Assembly (NCBI RefSeq): GCF_020320395.1
Contig: NZ_JAEDAH010000099.1
Location: 64,976 to 128,975 of the forward strand
Length of the DNA stretch: 64,000 bases
Direction of reading: 5' to 3'
Origin: Thalassolituus marinus
GTDB taxonomy: Bacteria > Pseudomonadota > Gammaproteobacteria > Pseudomonadales > Oceanobacteraceae
In this document: one piece after another, positions 20,564-29,946 of the stretch
Numbering within the stretch: the stretch's first letter is position 1
Layout: the number at the start of each line of letters is the position of its first letter
Position numbers and translations under genes: made by a program
The notes under the pieces: generated by a model
Told to the model about the DNA's origin: nothing
The model's database searches: none
What the model saw: only the letters and a program-made list of their open reading frames with translations

Positions 20564-21823
20564 TCAGTCCTGCAGACCACCAAGGACAGGCTCACGACGA
20601 TTCAGTGGTTTGGCAAACATCAGTTGCACATCACCGATTACGCGCTCGGCAAAGCCACCTTCGCAGTAGGAAAAATAGAAATCCCACAGACGGATAAAGG
20701 TATCGTCATAGCCAAGTTTTCTGATTTCGTCCTGATTTTTCAGAAAGTCTGAACGCCAGGCGGCCAGTGTACGGGCATAGTGTGGTGTGATGTCTTCCAT
20801 ATGAATCATTTTCATATCAGAAGATGCTGTGAATGCCTGGGTAATGGCGGTAACACAGGGGATGAAACTGCCGGGAAAAATGTAACGCTTAATAAAATCG
20901 ACTTCTTTACGTGCCTGGTGATAGCGCTGATCATCAATGGTGATGGCCTGAATCAGGGCAATACCATCGTCCTTCAGTAAGCGTGAAATGGTTTCGGTAT
21001 ACACCGGCAGATACTGATAGCCAACGGCCTCAATCATTTCTATGGACACCAGTTTGTCGAACTGGCCTTCCAGCGCACGGTAGTCCTGCTTTAACAGTGT
21101 AATACGGTCGCCGAGGCCTTCTTCGGCGATACGTCGTTCGGCCCAGGCGTACTGTTCTTCGGAAATGGTTGTGGTGGTTACGCGGCAGCCATAATGCTTC
21201 GCTGCATAAATAGCCATGCTGCCCCAGCCGGTACCAATTTCAATCAGGTGATCTGATTCTTTCAGTTGTAACTTCTGACAGATGCGCTGCAGCTTGTATA
21301 GCGATGCTTCCTCCATGCTGGCATCCTGGTGTGGAAAAATACCACTGGAATACATCATGGTCGGATCAAGAAACAACTCAAACATGTCGTTGCCAAGATC
21401 GTAGTGAGCGGCAATATTGCGGCGCGAGCCTTTTTCAGTATTACGATTGAAGTAGTGAAAAATCTGCAGAAACGCTTTCCCTATATTGGCAAGGCCACCG
21501 TCGATTTCGTCGACTACATCATTATTACGTGCCAGCAGGCGTACCAGCATTGGCAGATCGTCACTGCTCCAGTCGCCGGTCATGTACGACTCACCCGCAC
21601 CGACACTGCCGCTGAGAGCAATATTGCGATAGGCCTCATAGTCATGGATATGCAGAGTGGCATTCAGCCCGGAGCTATCTGCCTCGCCGAAGGTTGTCTG
21701 GCCGTCGGCTTCAATCACTGTCAGTCGGCCTGTATGCAATTTATTTAAGGTTGCGAACAGGCCATTGCGACAGATGCGGTCGAGCCAGTGAATATTCGCA
21801 GCGTTAACAGACAGAGTTTTCAT
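20564..21823 (-). CDS. cfa: cyclopropane-fatty-acyl-phospholipid synthase-like SAM methyltransferase
   Basis: Protein of 419 residues, close to the usual Cfa length. It modifies unsaturated acyl chains of membrane phospholipids with a methylene or methyl group from S-adenosylmethionine. Seen motifs are the SAM-binding loop [20 protein letters not shown], the acidic strand after it, and [21 protein letters not shown], which marks the CMAS family. In photo-oxidative stress operons of other bacteria such enzymes make methylated, furan-precursor or cyclopropane fatty acids rather than serving stationary phase. Which product is made here cannot be read from sequence. The start overlaps the DUF1365 stop as ATGA, and AAGGAG lies upstream. 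Confidence 0.9.
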   Translation of the reverse strand: MKTLSVNAANIHWLDRICRNGLFATLNKLHTGRLTVIEADGQTTFGEADSSGLNATLHIHDYEAYRNIALSGSVGAGESYMTGDWSSDDLPMLVRLLARNNDVVDEIDGGLANIGKAFLQIFHYFNRNTEKGSRRNIAAHYDLGNDMFELFLDPTMMYSSGIFPHQDASMEEASLYKLQRICQKLQLKESDHLIEIGTGWGSMAIYAAKHYGCRVTTTTISEEQYAWAERRIAEEGLGDRITLLKQDYRALEGQFDKLVSIEMIEAVGYQYLPVYTETISRLLKDDGIALIQAITIDDQRYHQARKEVDFIKRYIFPGSFIPCVTAITQAFTASSDMKMIHMEDITPHYARTLAAWRSDFLKNQDEIRKLGYDDTFIRLWDFYFSYCEGGFAERVIGDVQLMFAKPLNRREPVLGGLQD

Positions 21824-22689
21824 GATATGCGCTCCTTGCCGCTGGCGGCATCGGGTTTCTTAAGGTTTTTATTATCGCTTTCGGGGTGATCGTAAAACGG
21901 GCTACGGCGTAGCCATAACTTGAGAGCATTCCAGTAAATGCCCCAGAAAACTTTCAGTGTCATAAATGGATAGCGTCGTAACACGGCACCCATACTGGCT
22001 GTGGTAAAGGGCAGACGTTGCAGACGCATGGTGGCATCCATATCTCTGTGGCCGTCCCGGTTCAGCGTATCCATATGAATCAGCAGGTCATCGGCCGGGT
22101 CCTGCAGTACCCAGCGATACTGCATATCCAGCGGATTAAATGGTGATACGTGAAAGCTTTTGGCGAAGCGATACTCATAGCGCAGCGCAGAGCCGACTAT
22201 GGTACGAAAGGGTTCAATGGCTGTTGATGGACGATCTGATTTATCGGCCAGCAGGGTATAGTGATGACGTTCATCCCAGGGGGTATTGGTGATTTCCGCC
22301 ACAATGCCACACAGGGAACCATCTTTTCGGTAGCCGTAATAAAAGCTCACCGGATTAATGATGTAGCCGAAATAGCGCAGGTTGGTCAGCAGGCAAATAC
22401 GCTCAGGGCGCTCACCGCTTTGCTGCTCAAACGCATCCTGTACCCGGTGCTTAAGGTCTTCTGCCGAGTCGTTAAGCGCTTTATCGGCGGCAAAATAATC
22501 GCCACGTAAAAAACGTGCCAGTGCCAGCCCGCCACGACCCACCTTCCACCAGGCATGGCGACTGAAAACAGTTTCAACCTCATCCAGATCGAGCAGCACC
22601 ATAAACACCTGATAGCGCAGACTGTTGCCTGCGCGGGTGAAGCGGCGGTGCCGCACCCAGCCCTGATAAATGGCACTGTGATCGCTCAC
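21820..22689 (-). CDS. DUF1365 family protein
   Basis: Protein of 289 residues with the DUF1365 signatures [20 protein letters not shown] at residues 8-27 and [18 protein letters not shown] near residue 103. The role is unknown, but the gene is almost always found between an FAD-dependent oxidoreductase and a cfa-like gene, so a part in acyl-chain modification is likely. It starts with GTG at 22689, overlapping the oxidoreductase stop (GTGA) with GGGAG upstream. It overlaps the cfa-like gene by 4 bp. Confidence 0.87.
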   Translation of the reverse strand: MSDHSAIYQGWVRHRRFTRAGNSLRYQVFMVLLDLDEVETVFSRHAWWKVGRGGLALARFLRGDYFAADKALNDSAEDLKHRVQDAFEQQSGERPERICLLTNLRYFGYIINPVSFYYGYRKDGSLCGIVAEITNTPWDERHHYTLLADKSDRPSTAIEPFRTIVGSALRYEYRFAKSFHVSPFNPLDMQYRWVLQDPADDLLIHMDTLNRDGHRDMDATMRLQRLPFTTASMGAVLRRYPFMTLKVFWGIYWNALKLWLRRSPFYDHPESDNKNLKKPDAASGKERIS

Positions 22690-23945
22690 AGGGATACTCC
22701 CAGGGCGTCAGTGACACGCAAGGCGCTGACCACACCATCTTCATGAAAACCGTTGAACCAGTATGCACCGCAGTAGTGGGTGCGGTTACGTCCACTGATA
22801 TCAGCGTGGCGGCGTTGTGCCTTCATGCCTTCGAGGGTGAATACCGGATGGTCATACGTGAAACGACGAATGACCTTGCTGTCATCAATATCGGCAGACT
22901 TATTCAGCGTGACACAGAAATCCACCGGGCAGTGATGGAAATTCTGCAGGCGATTCATGTAATAGGTAACCGCTACCGTTTCCTGTTTATTTCGCCCTAT
23001 ATGGTAATTCCAGGCTGCCCATGACAGTTTCTTCTGTGGCAGTACAGAAGCATCGGTGTGCAGAACCACATCGTTTGGCTGATAGGGAATAGCACCGAGA
23101 ATTGCCTGTTCATCGTCACTGGCATCCTCCAGCATGGCCAGCGCCTGATTGCTGTGGCAGGCAAAAATAACCTGACTGAAACTTTCTTCGCCACGGCTGG
23201 AATGAATAGTCACGGATTGCTCTGAGCGAGTAATGCGGTGTACCGGAGTCGACACATGAACCTGATGCTGTGGCAGGTCCAGCAGAATACGGCGCACGTA
23301 GGATTGTGAACCCTGACTGACAACCCGCCACTGCGGGCGTTCATCTACACTGAGCATGCCGTGGTTATTGAAAAAACGCAGGAAGAAATACAACGGAAAC
23401 TCCATCATCATATCTTCACTGGCTGACCAGATCGCCGCGCCCATCGGGATAATGTAGTACTGACAGAAGTAGCGCCCGTAATTTTTGCGTTTCAGATAGC
23501 TGCCCAGCGTTTCCTCACTACTGATACTGCCGTCGGCTAACTCCGCTCGGGTTTCACGGTTAAAACGCAGAATGTCTTTAATCATGAACCAGAAGGCCGG
23601 ATTAAAAATATTACGTCGTTGTGAGAACAGGGTGTTCAGTGTGTGACCGTTATATTCCAGCCCGCTGGCTTCACTTTTGACGCTGAAGCTCATATCCGAA
23701 GCTTCGGTAGGTACGCCCAGACGTTCCATCAGGCGAATAAAGTTCGGGTAGGTCCAGTCGTTGAAAACAATAAAGCCGGTATTTACCGGGTATGTAACAC
23801 CATCAACGTCGACATCGGTTGTCTGGGTGTGACCACCGATGTAGTCGTTGGCCTCAAACAGATGAACGTCGTATTTTTCCCGCAGCAACCAGGCGCAGGT
23901 CAGGCCGGAAATTCCGGATCCGATAATGGCTATTTTTTCTTTCAT
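22686..23945 (-). CDS. FAD-dependent amine-oxidase-fold oxidoreductase
   Basis: Protein of 419 residues. An N-terminal dinucleotide-binding fold ([17 protein letters not shown], residues 5-21, then [14 protein letters not shown]) identifies an NAD(P)/FAD-binding protein of the phytoene-desaturase/amine-oxidase superfamily. The C-terminal [19 protein letters not shown] is a typical FAD-binding end. This is the type found with DUF1365 and Cfa-like proteins. The substrate is probably a lipid chain by context; the sequence does not prove it. It overlaps both neighbours by 4 bp. Confidence 0.88.
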   Translation of the reverse strand: MKEKIAIIGSGISGLTCAWLLREKYDVHLFEANDYIGGHTQTTDVDVDGVTYPVNTGFIVFNDWTYPNFIRLMERLGVPTEASDMSFSVKSEASGLEYNGHTLNTLFSQRRNIFNPAFWFMIKDILRFNRETRAELADGSISSEETLGSYLKRKNYGRYFCQYYIIPMGAAIWSASEDMMMEFPLYFFLRFFNNHGMLSVDERPQWRVVSQGSQSYVRRILLDLPQHQVHVSTPVHRITRSEQSVTIHSSRGEESFSQVIFACHSNQALAMLEDASDDEQAILGAIPYQPNDVVLHTDASVLPQKKLSWAAWNYHIGRNKQETVAVTYYMNRLQNFHHCPVDFCVTLNKSADIDDSKVIRRFTYDHPVFTLEGMKAQRRHADISGRNRTHYCGAYWFNGFHEDGVVSALRVTDALGVSL

Positions 23946-24730
23946 GAGCTGAGTTTCCGCGGGTTGTTATTCTGGCGACTCATAGCTCTGCTGATGCGGA
24001 AACGTAAGGCTTCCGGCAGCAGACCCAGCAGGCGCAGTGCCAGGGTGAAACGTTTAGGAAAATGAATGTCACGCTGACGTCGCTCGAGTCCGTCAATGAT
24101 GGTCCGGGCGGCTTCATCGGCTTCAATCAGAAAAGGCATCGGAAAATCGTTAACGTCGGTCAGCGGTGTACGCACAAAACCGGGTGAGATGACTGATACA
24201 TCAATGCCGTGTGTATGCAGGTCGGCGGCAAAACTCTGCAAACAATGAGTGACCGCTGCTTTACTGGCTCCGTAGGCCTGTGCTCTTGGCATTGCCAGTG
24301 CGGTAACGCTGCTGCTGACACCGGCAATCATGGCGCGCGAACTCTTCTTCAGTAAGGGCAATGCCGCACTTATGGCATTGATGGTTCCCATGAAATTGGT
24401 GTCCATTACCCGCCTGAACATGGCGGGATCTGGTGCACCGGCATCCACATATTCGCAGGTGCCGGCGTTAGTAATCAGCATATCCAGCTGACCGCATTCC
24501 TGTTCAATGCGGGCAGCAACCGTTTGTAATTCCTGCTCGCTGGTCACGTCAGCAGGGCAAGGAATAATGTGCTTCTGACCGGCCGCCAGTTGCTGCAGTT
24601 TCTGTTCATTACGGGCGCTGATGTAAAGGCGTTTGCAACGTCCGGCTAACGCCTGTGTCAGAGCCTCACCAATGCCGGTGGACGCGCCAGTGAGCCAGAT
24701 AACCTGTTGTTCCAGTGGCAGTGCTTTCAT
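23942..24730 (-). CDS. short-chain dehydrogenase/reductase (SDR)
   Basis: Protein of 262 residues with the classical SDR features: TGASTGIGEAL nucleotide-binding loop at about 14-24, NAG (TNAGTCEY) near residue 89, and the YxxxK active site (AYGASKAAVTH). It is expected to use NAD(P)H on a hydroxyl or keto group; the substrate is unknown. I chose the ATG at 24730 because AGGAGA lies nine bases before it and the Rossmann fold then begins at the usual place. The open frame extends 43 codons further into the SnoaL-like gene. It overlaps its upstream neighbour by 4 bp. Confidence 0.9.
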   Translation of the reverse strand: MKALPLEQQVIWLTGASTGIGEALTQALAGRCKRLYISARNEQKLQQLAAGQKHIIPCPADVTSEQELQTVAARIEQECGQLDMLITNAGTCEYVDAGAPDPAMFRRVMDTNFMGTINAISAALPLLKKSSRAMIAGVSSSVTALAMPRAQAYGASKAAVTHCLQSFAADLHTHGIDVSVISPGFVRTPLTDVNDFPMPFLIEADEAARTIIDGLERRQRDIHFPKRFTLALRLLGLLPEALRFRISRAMSRQNNNPRKLSS

Positions 24731-25155
24731 TGCATTCGTCTCCTCACCTGGCGAATTAACCAGCCCAGTAGCGGCAAGTGCTGGTAAAGCATGGCGCCAG
24801 CGTCGAAGAAATCTTCGTGGCGAATAATCAGCCCATCTTGCCAGTGCAGTTCTGAACAACCGCGTACGGTGACTGGTTTGCCAGCGGCAATGCGCGGATG
24901 AACGAACGTCATTTGCCAGCGGTGCATGCTGCTGTCACCGTTTTCGTAAATAGCGCCAAACTCGAAATGAATATGGCTGACGTTGAGGTACAGCTCGGCA
25001 AAATAGCGGGTCAGTTGTTCCAGACCCTGAATACTGTGAAACGGATCGGAAAACTCTATCGCCGGGTGATAAACCGAACCCAGTAATGGCTCGCTTACGG
25101 TGTCACGGTTGAGCTTTTGGTAGAGCTCAGAAAATCGTTTAGCCTGCTCAGCCAT
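24727..25155 (-). CDS. SnoaL-like / NTF2-fold protein
   Basis: Small protein of 142 residues with the pattern of SnoaL-like, NTF2-fold proteins: an N-terminal helix with YQKLNRDTV, then HPAIEFSDPFHSIQGLEQL, and the closing strands WQMTFVHPRIAAGKPVTVRG and IIRHEDFFDAGAMLYQHLPL. Members are isomerase- or hydrolase-like or purely structural. This version is a regular member of the photolyase-cfa cluster. It starts inside the desaturase gene (8-bp overlap) after GGAGAAA, and its stop overlaps the SDR start by 4 bp. Confidence 0.82.
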   Translation of the reverse strand: MAEQAKRFSELYQKLNRDTVSEPLLGSVYHPAIEFSDPFHSIQGLEQLTRYFAELYLNVSHIHFEFGAIYENGDSSMHRWQMTFVHPRIAAGKPVTVRGCSELHWQDGLIIRHEDFFDAGAMLYQHLPLLGWLIRQVRRRMQ

Positions 25156-26092
25156 GGTGTTTCTCCATGGCCTGGCGGCCTTCAGCAAGAATATGTGCGG
25201 GAACAGGGCGCAGGTCGCGGATAATGCGCAGCCAGCTCATGGCTTTCAGCACCATGTACGTAATATCCACTTCCCACCAGTAAAAGCCCTGACGTGCCGA
25301 TGCCGGCCAGCGATGATGGTTGTTGTGCCAGCCTTCCCCCAGAGTGAGCAGTGCAAGAAACGCATTGTTACGGCTGTCATCTTCAGTGGCGAAGCGTTTT
25401 TTACCCCATATGTGGCCCAGTGAATTAATCGTCACGGTGGAGTGAAACAGCAATACTGTAGAAATAAAGAAGCCCCACACCACCAGTTGCAGGCCTGTGG
25501 TTTCCAGTTGCGGATGGGTGGTTGCCAGAATCTCACCAGCGCCAAACAACAGGCAAACCAGCAGCAAAGGTGCGAAGGCATCAAAGCGGTCGAGCCACAC
25601 CAGTTCCGGAAAGCGGGCAAAATCACCAATGCGTTTCATATTGGTACGAAAGGAGGCGTCACAGGTAAACCAGCCAACATGACTCCACCAGAAGCCACGT
25701 TTAACCGGCGAGTGCAGGTCCTGTTCTGTATCGGAATACTGATGGTGTGCACGATGATGAGCAGCCCACCACAGAGGTCCACGCTGGGCCGACATATTGC
25801 CCAGCAATGCAAAGATAAATTGCCAGAAGCGATTGGCCGAAAACGATTTATGAGAAAAATAACGGTGGTAAAAGGCGGTAATCGCGAAAAGGCGTAGCCA
25901 GTACAGGCCCAGACAAACCACTATCGCTGTCGTGCTGACCCCGGTGTAAAAGGCCGCCAGACAGGCAAGGTGTAAAAAGATAAAAGGAATAACCCGCACC
26001 CAGTTGAACTCGGTGCTGGTCATCGGCTGTTCTGAACCGGCATGGCTGTCAAACCAGCGCAGAATATCCTGTTTTCTCAGGCCGGTGATCAT
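25148..26092 (-). CDS. membrane fatty-acid desaturase, delta-9 type
   Basis: Di-iron membrane desaturase of 314 residues. It has the three histidine boxes of the acyl-CoA/acyl-lipid delta-9 group: HRYFSH, HHRAHH and HNNHH, with four hydrophobic segments between them. It would introduce a double bond into saturated acyl chains and thus provide substrate for the Cfa-like enzyme downstream. The ATG at 26092 begins one base after the photolyase stop with GAGGGCG upstream. The frame is open for another 94 codons into the photolyase gene, but that part is a shadow of the photolyase sequence. Confidence 0.92.
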   Translation of the reverse strand: MITGLRKQDILRWFDSHAGSEQPMTSTEFNWVRVIPFIFLHLACLAAFYTGVSTTAIVVCLGLYWLRLFAITAFYHRYFSHKSFSANRFWQFIFALLGNMSAQRGPLWWAAHHRAHHQYSDTEQDLHSPVKRGFWWSHVGWFTCDASFRTNMKRIGDFARFPELVWLDRFDAFAPLLLVCLLFGAGEILATTHPQLETTGLQLVVWGFFISTVLLFHSTVTINSLGHIWGKKRFATEDDSRNNAFLALLTLGEGWHNNHHRWPASARQGFYWWEVDITYMVLKAMSWLRIIRDLRPVPAHILAEGRQAMEKHHG

Positions 26093-26093
26093 G

Positions 26094-27527
26094 TTATTCG
26101 CCCTCTTCAATTGGGGTGAGATTTTTAAATGCGGCCAGCGCACGCTCGCGTCCGGCTTTATGATCGACAATGGGTTGTGGGTACCCCACCTGCTGACGAC
26201 TGAAAGCATCAGGGTTGTGACGGGATGGTGCCGGTAGGGCTGCAAGCTCCGGCAGCATGCGGGCGATAAAGCGGCCATCGGCGTCAAATTTTTCTGACTG
26301 ACTGGTGGGGTTAAAAATGCGGAAATAGGGCGCGCCATCGGCACCGGTTGATGCACTCCACTGCCAGCCGCCATTGTTGGAAGCTAGATCGGCATCAACC
26401 AGCCAGTAGTTGAAGAAGGCTTCACCGCGGCGCCAGTCGATCAGCAGGTGTTTGGTCAGAAACATCGCGGTTATCATACGCAGGCGGTTATGCATCCAGC
26501 CTTGCTCAAGCAGTTGCTTCATCGCGGCGTCGACAATCGGATAACCGGTACGTCCCTCGCACCAGGCGGCAAAATCTTCGTCCGCCTGACGCCACTGCAA
26601 TTGCTCAGTTTCCGGTTTAAATGCCCGGTGTTTGCACAGCTCTGGGTAGGCGACCAGTAAATGGCGATAGAATTCACGCCATATTAATTCACTGATCCAG
26701 CAGTCAATGCCCTGATTGCCGCCAGCGAGTAAGCCATGATTTTTTTGCATGGCGGCATAGAAACACTGGCGCGGCGACAGTATGCCCAGCGCCAGTTCAA
26801 ACGACAGGCGACTGGTGGCGTCGGTGTCCGGAAGGTCACGCAGCGTTTTGTAGGCTTTTATCTGTTCATCGATAAAACGCTCGAGTTTATCGTGGGCGTT
26901 ATTTTCATCGACCGACCATAAATTATCTGACTGTGCTGTATGCTGGTAAGGCTCTCTGTCAGCAGGCAGAAGACGCAGCAGTGCCTGTGCAGACTGCGGA
27001 AGGGCGGTTGGTGTGCCGAACGGTGCGCTGATTGCGTCATCTGCTTTCGGTAGCCAGGCGCGCTTAAACGGCGAAAAAACCCGGAAAGGCTGATCCGTTT
27101 TGGTACGCACATCCCCCGGTGGCAACAGACACTGATCGTGAAATTTATTAACTTCAATCTGCTGCTCACGCAGCCAGCGGCTGACGTGATAATCGCGCTG
27201 ACGTTCGTTAATTTCGTATTCAATATTAAAATTCACGGCAGCAATACTGAGGTCTGAAATCAGTGCTTTCAGAATGTCGGTACTGTGAGTGAAATCGTCG
27301 GCGGCAAGAATAATCAGCGGAATATTTAATTCGGCCAGCTGTTTTTTAAGCTCTTGTGCACGCGCTTTCATCAGGTTGATCCGGCGCGGGCCTAGGCCGT
27401 GTTTCTGCCATTGTTGTTCGCAGATAAAATACAGGCCGATGACTGGTTGCGACTGCTGACAGGCGTGCCACAGGGCCGGGTTGTCACGTACACGCAGATC
27501 GCTGCGAAACCACATCAGTCTGTTCAT
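26094..27527 (-). CDS. phrB: deoxyribodipyrimidine photolyase
   Basis: Class I CPD photolyase of 477 residues that splits pyrimidine dimers in DNA with blue or near-UV light. The N-terminal antenna-binding Rossmann domain starts MNRLMWFRSDLRVRDNPALW. The C-terminal FAD domain holds the conserved tracts WMHNRLRMITAMFLTKHL and ASNNGGWQWSASTG. The ATG at 27527 overlaps the MerR stop (ATGA) and follows AAGGAGATATGC. Its position directly behind a LitR-like regulator suggests light-dependent expression. Confidence 0.96.
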   Translation of the reverse strand: MNRLMWFRSDLRVRDNPALWHACQQSQPVIGLYFICEQQWQKHGLGPRRINLMKARAQELKKQLAELNIPLIILAADDFTHSTDILKALISDLSIAAVNFNIEYEINERQRDYHVSRWLREQQIEVNKFHDQCLLPPGDVRTKTDQPFRVFSPFKRAWLPKADDAISAPFGTPTALPQSAQALLRLLPADREPYQHTAQSDNLWSVDENNAHDKLERFIDEQIKAYKTLRDLPDTDATSRLSFELALGILSPRQCFYAAMQKNHGLLAGGNQGIDCWISELIWREFYRHLLVAYPELCKHRAFKPETEQLQWRQADEDFAAWCEGRTGYPIVDAAMKQLLEQGWMHNRLRMITAMFLTKHLLIDWRRGEAFFNYWLVDADLASNNGGWQWSASTGADGAPYFRIFNPTSQSEKFDADGRFIARMLPELAALPAPSRHNPDAFSRQQVGYPQPIVDHKAGRERALAAFKNLTPIEEGE

Positions 27528-28405
27528 TGCATATCTCCTTGTTTCTGGCACTGAATAAACTGGCGGATCTGTTGTGACAGAGAGCCTTTCATCGCCCTGA
27601 TTTGTTTGGATTGGCTGTTGCAGCTATCACTAAGGTCACTGCAATACAGTGCCAGTTCACTGCTGCTTAATTGTTCGGTCCAGCGCTGTTCTGTGGTGTC
27701 TTCAACCAGTGGGTGAAATTGCAGCCATAACGCTTGCCAGCGACCGCTTTCACTGAGGTAGCCTGCATCTTCGCTACTCAGTTCGGGCCCGAAATAATCA
27801 ACCTGATATTCTGCTCCGCCCAGTGCACAGGCTGCGGCGAGAGTCGAAAGCTCGGCTAATGGGTGGGTACAGCAACAGAGGACACTGTCGCCGGAACAGG
27901 CCAGTTGCTGCATATGCAGCAAGCTGCTCAGCTTCTGTTTCAGTGCATATTCGAAGCCTTTTACAATGGCCGGATGTGAGCTGTCGGCACGCAGGCTGCG
28001 GATAACCGGTAATAAACAGAAGTCGAAATAGACGGCGACCGGGTAACTGGAAAAGCCGTCGCTCCATAATTTATCCAGCTGATGCATCGACAACTGAGTG
28101 GCGGCATTCAGCAATCGCGCACGGCGTTCGGTCCATTCGTCATCTTCTTCCTGCATGCCACGTGGCGCGTCGTCTTTCAGCAGCGACTTCACCTGGCGTA
28201 TGGGATAGCCCTGATCCAGCCAGTACAGAATGTTGCGTACCTGCTGGATGTGCTGCTCGGTATAAAAACGATGACCTTTTTCAGTACGCTCAGGACGGAT
28301 GATGCCGTAGCGTCGTTCCCAGGCACGCAAGGTGACTGGGTTTACGTTGGTCAGGCGCGCAAATTCCCGGATGGGGTATGCGTGCACATCATCCAGTCTG
28401 TTCAC
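27524..28405 (-). CDS. MerR-family regulator of the LitR/CarH type with a degenerate cobalamin-binding motif
   Basis: Regulator of 293 residues. The N-terminal MerR winged helix spans residues 10-78 (YPIREFARLTNVNPVTLRAW, then RRYGIIRPERTEKGHRFY). The C-terminal half has the helical and Rossmann-like layout of the cobalamin-binding domain of LitR/CarH. In those photoreceptors an E/D-x-H-x-x-G motif binds B12. Here the aligned site reads C179-T180-H181-P182-L183-A184, so the histidine is kept but the acidic residue and glycine are lost. Such B12-independent relatives are known in Pseudomonas (class II LitR, PplR), where light sensing depends on a separate LOV protein. It starts with GTG, overlapping the rudS stop (GTGA), after GAGGAA. 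It probably controls its own operon and the divergent one at 30930. Confidence 0.88.
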   Translation of the reverse strand: MNRLDDVHAYPIREFARLTNVNPVTLRAWERRYGIIRPERTEKGHRFYTEQHIQQVRNILYWLDQGYPIRQVKSLLKDDAPRGMQEEDDEWTERRARLLNAATQLSMHQLDKLWSDGFSSYPVAVYFDFCLLPVIRSLRADSSHPAIVKGFEYALKQKLSSLLHMQQLACSGDSVLCCCTHPLAELSTLAAACALGGAEYQVDYFGPELSSEDAGYLSESGRWQALWLQFHPLVEDTTEQRWTEQLSSSELALYCSDLSDSCNSQSKQIRAMKGSLSQQIRQFIQCQKQGDMQ

Positions 28406-29394
28406 AGCGCGTTCCTCAATCCCAGTTCATAAGGATGCGGATCTAGATACACCTGCTGGCGGGCGTAACTATCGATCTCCTCGTGATGATTGAGGTGATG
28501 TTTCAGCAATGTCAGCGGCACGATAAGGGGCACAATGCCCCGCCTGTACTCGTCGATCAGACGACTCAGTTCGGCTTTATCGCCACTGCTCAGGAAGTTC
28601 TTCAGATAGCCCTGCAGGTGCATCAGGGTATTGGTGTGCATTTTACGGCTGGCGGGTTTGGCCAGTGCTGTCATCAGCTGGCGGAAATACTCGTCGGCAA
28701 CGTCGTTAATATCACGCTCGCGTAGGTTGGCGAGGATGCGCCCTATGGATTTGTAGTGCACCAGGCTGTGGGCCATTACCAGATACTTGTAGCGTGAGTG
28801 GTAATCAATCAGGCCACGGGCGGTAATGCCCTGAGCGCGAAACTGTTGCCAGTCGTGATAGGTGAATACCCGGGTAAGGAAGTTCTCACGCAGGGCGGCG
28901 TCATTCAGGCGACCGGCTTCTTCCACTGGCAGCAGCGGGTTCGCTTCGCTGAACGCTTTGGCATACACGCCCATGGTGGTGCCTTCCGGATGACCGTTTT
29001 TCAGGTAGCGCTTAACGTTGAACAGGCCGCAGCTGGGACTTTTCTGCATGAAGATGTAGCCACACAGCTGAGTCTGTTTGCTGGCTTGTTCATGGGCGTA
29101 GTCGATCAGAGCATCGGTGACGTCCTGCGACGGATCATCGACGCCTACGGCGCGCACTTCGGTGCTGGCGCTGTTGTCAGACACCAGGCGGATCGGTTCA
29201 CGCGGAATGCTCATGCCGATCGCCACTTCAGGGCACAGGGACACATAGTCGAAGTACTCGCTGAGCGTATCGGTACAGAAGCGCGAACGTTTGTGTGAAC
29301 CGTTAAAGCGTACAGGCTGACCCATCAGGCAAGCGCTGATACCGACCGGGATACGCGCCGGCGAAGCCGGACGAAGAGGCAGTGACTGACCCAT
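28402..29394 (-). CDS. rudS: RudS-type tRNA 4-thiouridine desulfidase (TudS/DUF523 fused to DUF1722)
   Basis: Protein of 330 residues with an N-terminal TudS (DUF523) domain and a C-terminal DUF1722 (YbgA-like) domain from about residue 185. The three cysteines that hold the [4Fe-4S] cluster of TudS enzymes are present: C22 (SACLMG), C54 (LCPEV) and C122 (SPSCG). Fused proteins of this kind remove sulfur from 4-thiouridine in tRNA. 4-Thiouridine is the near-UV chromophore of bacterial tRNA, so placement at the head of a photolyase operon makes functional sense. The ATG follows CAGGAGTTATACAA. Promoter-region boxes lie just upstream (29396-29496). It is the first gene of the operon. Confidence 0.88.
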   Translation of the reverse strand: MGQSLPLRPASPARIPVGISACLMGQPVRFNGSHKRSRFCTDTLSEYFDYVSLCPEVAIGMSIPREPIRLVSDNSASTEVRAVGVDDPSQDVTDALIDYAHEQASKQTQLCGYIFMQKSPSCGLFNVKRYLKNGHPEGTTMGVYAKAFSEANPLLPVEEAGRLNDAALRENFLTRVFTYHDWQQFRAQGITARGLIDYHSRYKYLVMAHSLVHYKSIGRILANLRERDINDVADEYFRQLMTALAKPASRKMHTNTLMHLQGYLKNFLSSGDKAELSRLIDEYRRGIVPLIVPLTLLKHHLNHHEEIDSYARQQVYLDPHPYELGLRNAL

Positions 29395-29395
29395 T

Positions 29396-29496
29396 TGTAT
29401 AACTCCTGCACCACTTTATGTATAAGATTTATTTAAGCGGCATCAGGTTGTACAAGTCAAACACTTTTGTATAAGTATTTACACTTCTTTGTATAG
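29396..29496 (-). promoter_or_regulatory. operon promoter region with five TGTATA/TGTACA boxes
   Basis: Read on the plus strand, boxes TGTATAA (29396), TGTATAA (29419), TGTACAA (29449), TGTATAA (29468) and TGTATAG (29490) occur within 101 bp. On the coding (minus) strand a -35-like TTGACT lies just upstream of the TGTACA box, with TTAAAT about 18 bp later. Long-spacer promoters with operators between the boxes are typical of MerR-family control. Similar boxes precede the second transcript at 30960-30997. The boxes are seen; binding by the MerR regulator is inferred. Confidence 0.55.
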
Positions 29497-29540
29497 GAAC
29501 GGTGGCGAGGGGACGGTTACGGATGGATCAGATGCGCTGC

Positions 29541-29936
29541 TCAGCGCACCTGACGTATAACGACCTGGCTGATGGCGCTGGCAACTTCCGGCTCCAGGCC
29601 AACCGGTTTGTGCAGGTTGATCTCCAGTATGTGTCCTTCACTGGCCAGCTCCTGCTGCACAGCGTCGATCATCGCCGGTACGTCTTTGCGCAGGTGACGG
29701 CCTGCGGCGAAAAACAGCGGCAGCACATCAATATGGCGGATACCTTCCGCAGCCAGGGTGCGAATCTGCCCCGTCATGGAGGGCTCAGCCAATTCCATAT
29801 ACGCCATTTCGACACGGCTGCCGGAATCCTTCAGCTGGTCACGAATCTGCGCCAGCAGGTGATTGAATGGCTCCAGCCACAGGGGGTCAGAACTGCCGTG
29901 GGCCAGCAGCAGAGAAGCGCGTTGCGTATCAGACAT
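29541..29936 (-). CDS. cbiX: short CbiX/SirB-type sirohydrochlorin chelatase
   Basis: Single-domain chelatase of 131 residues that inserts a metal into sirohydrochlorin for sirohaem or cobalamin synthesis. The family start ASLLLAHGSSDPLWLEPFN at residues 7-25 carries the metal-binding His of the LLAHGS motif. A second tract (HIDVLPLFFAAGRHLRKDVP) carries the other His. The length fits the small CbiX-S/SirB class. It begins 10 bp after the renalase-like gene and so shares its transcript. Pairing with a light-type promoter is unusual and may link tetrapyrrole supply to light stress. The ATG at 29936 gives the usual N terminus. Confidence 0.85.
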   Translation of the reverse strand: MSDTQRASLLLAHGSSDPLWLEPFNHLLAQIRDQLKDSGSRVEMAYMELAEPSMTGQIRTLAAEGIRHIDVLPLFFAAGRHLRKDVPAMIDAVQQELASEGHILEINLHKPVGLEPEVASAISQVVIRQVR

Positions 29937-29946
29937 ATCGACTCGT

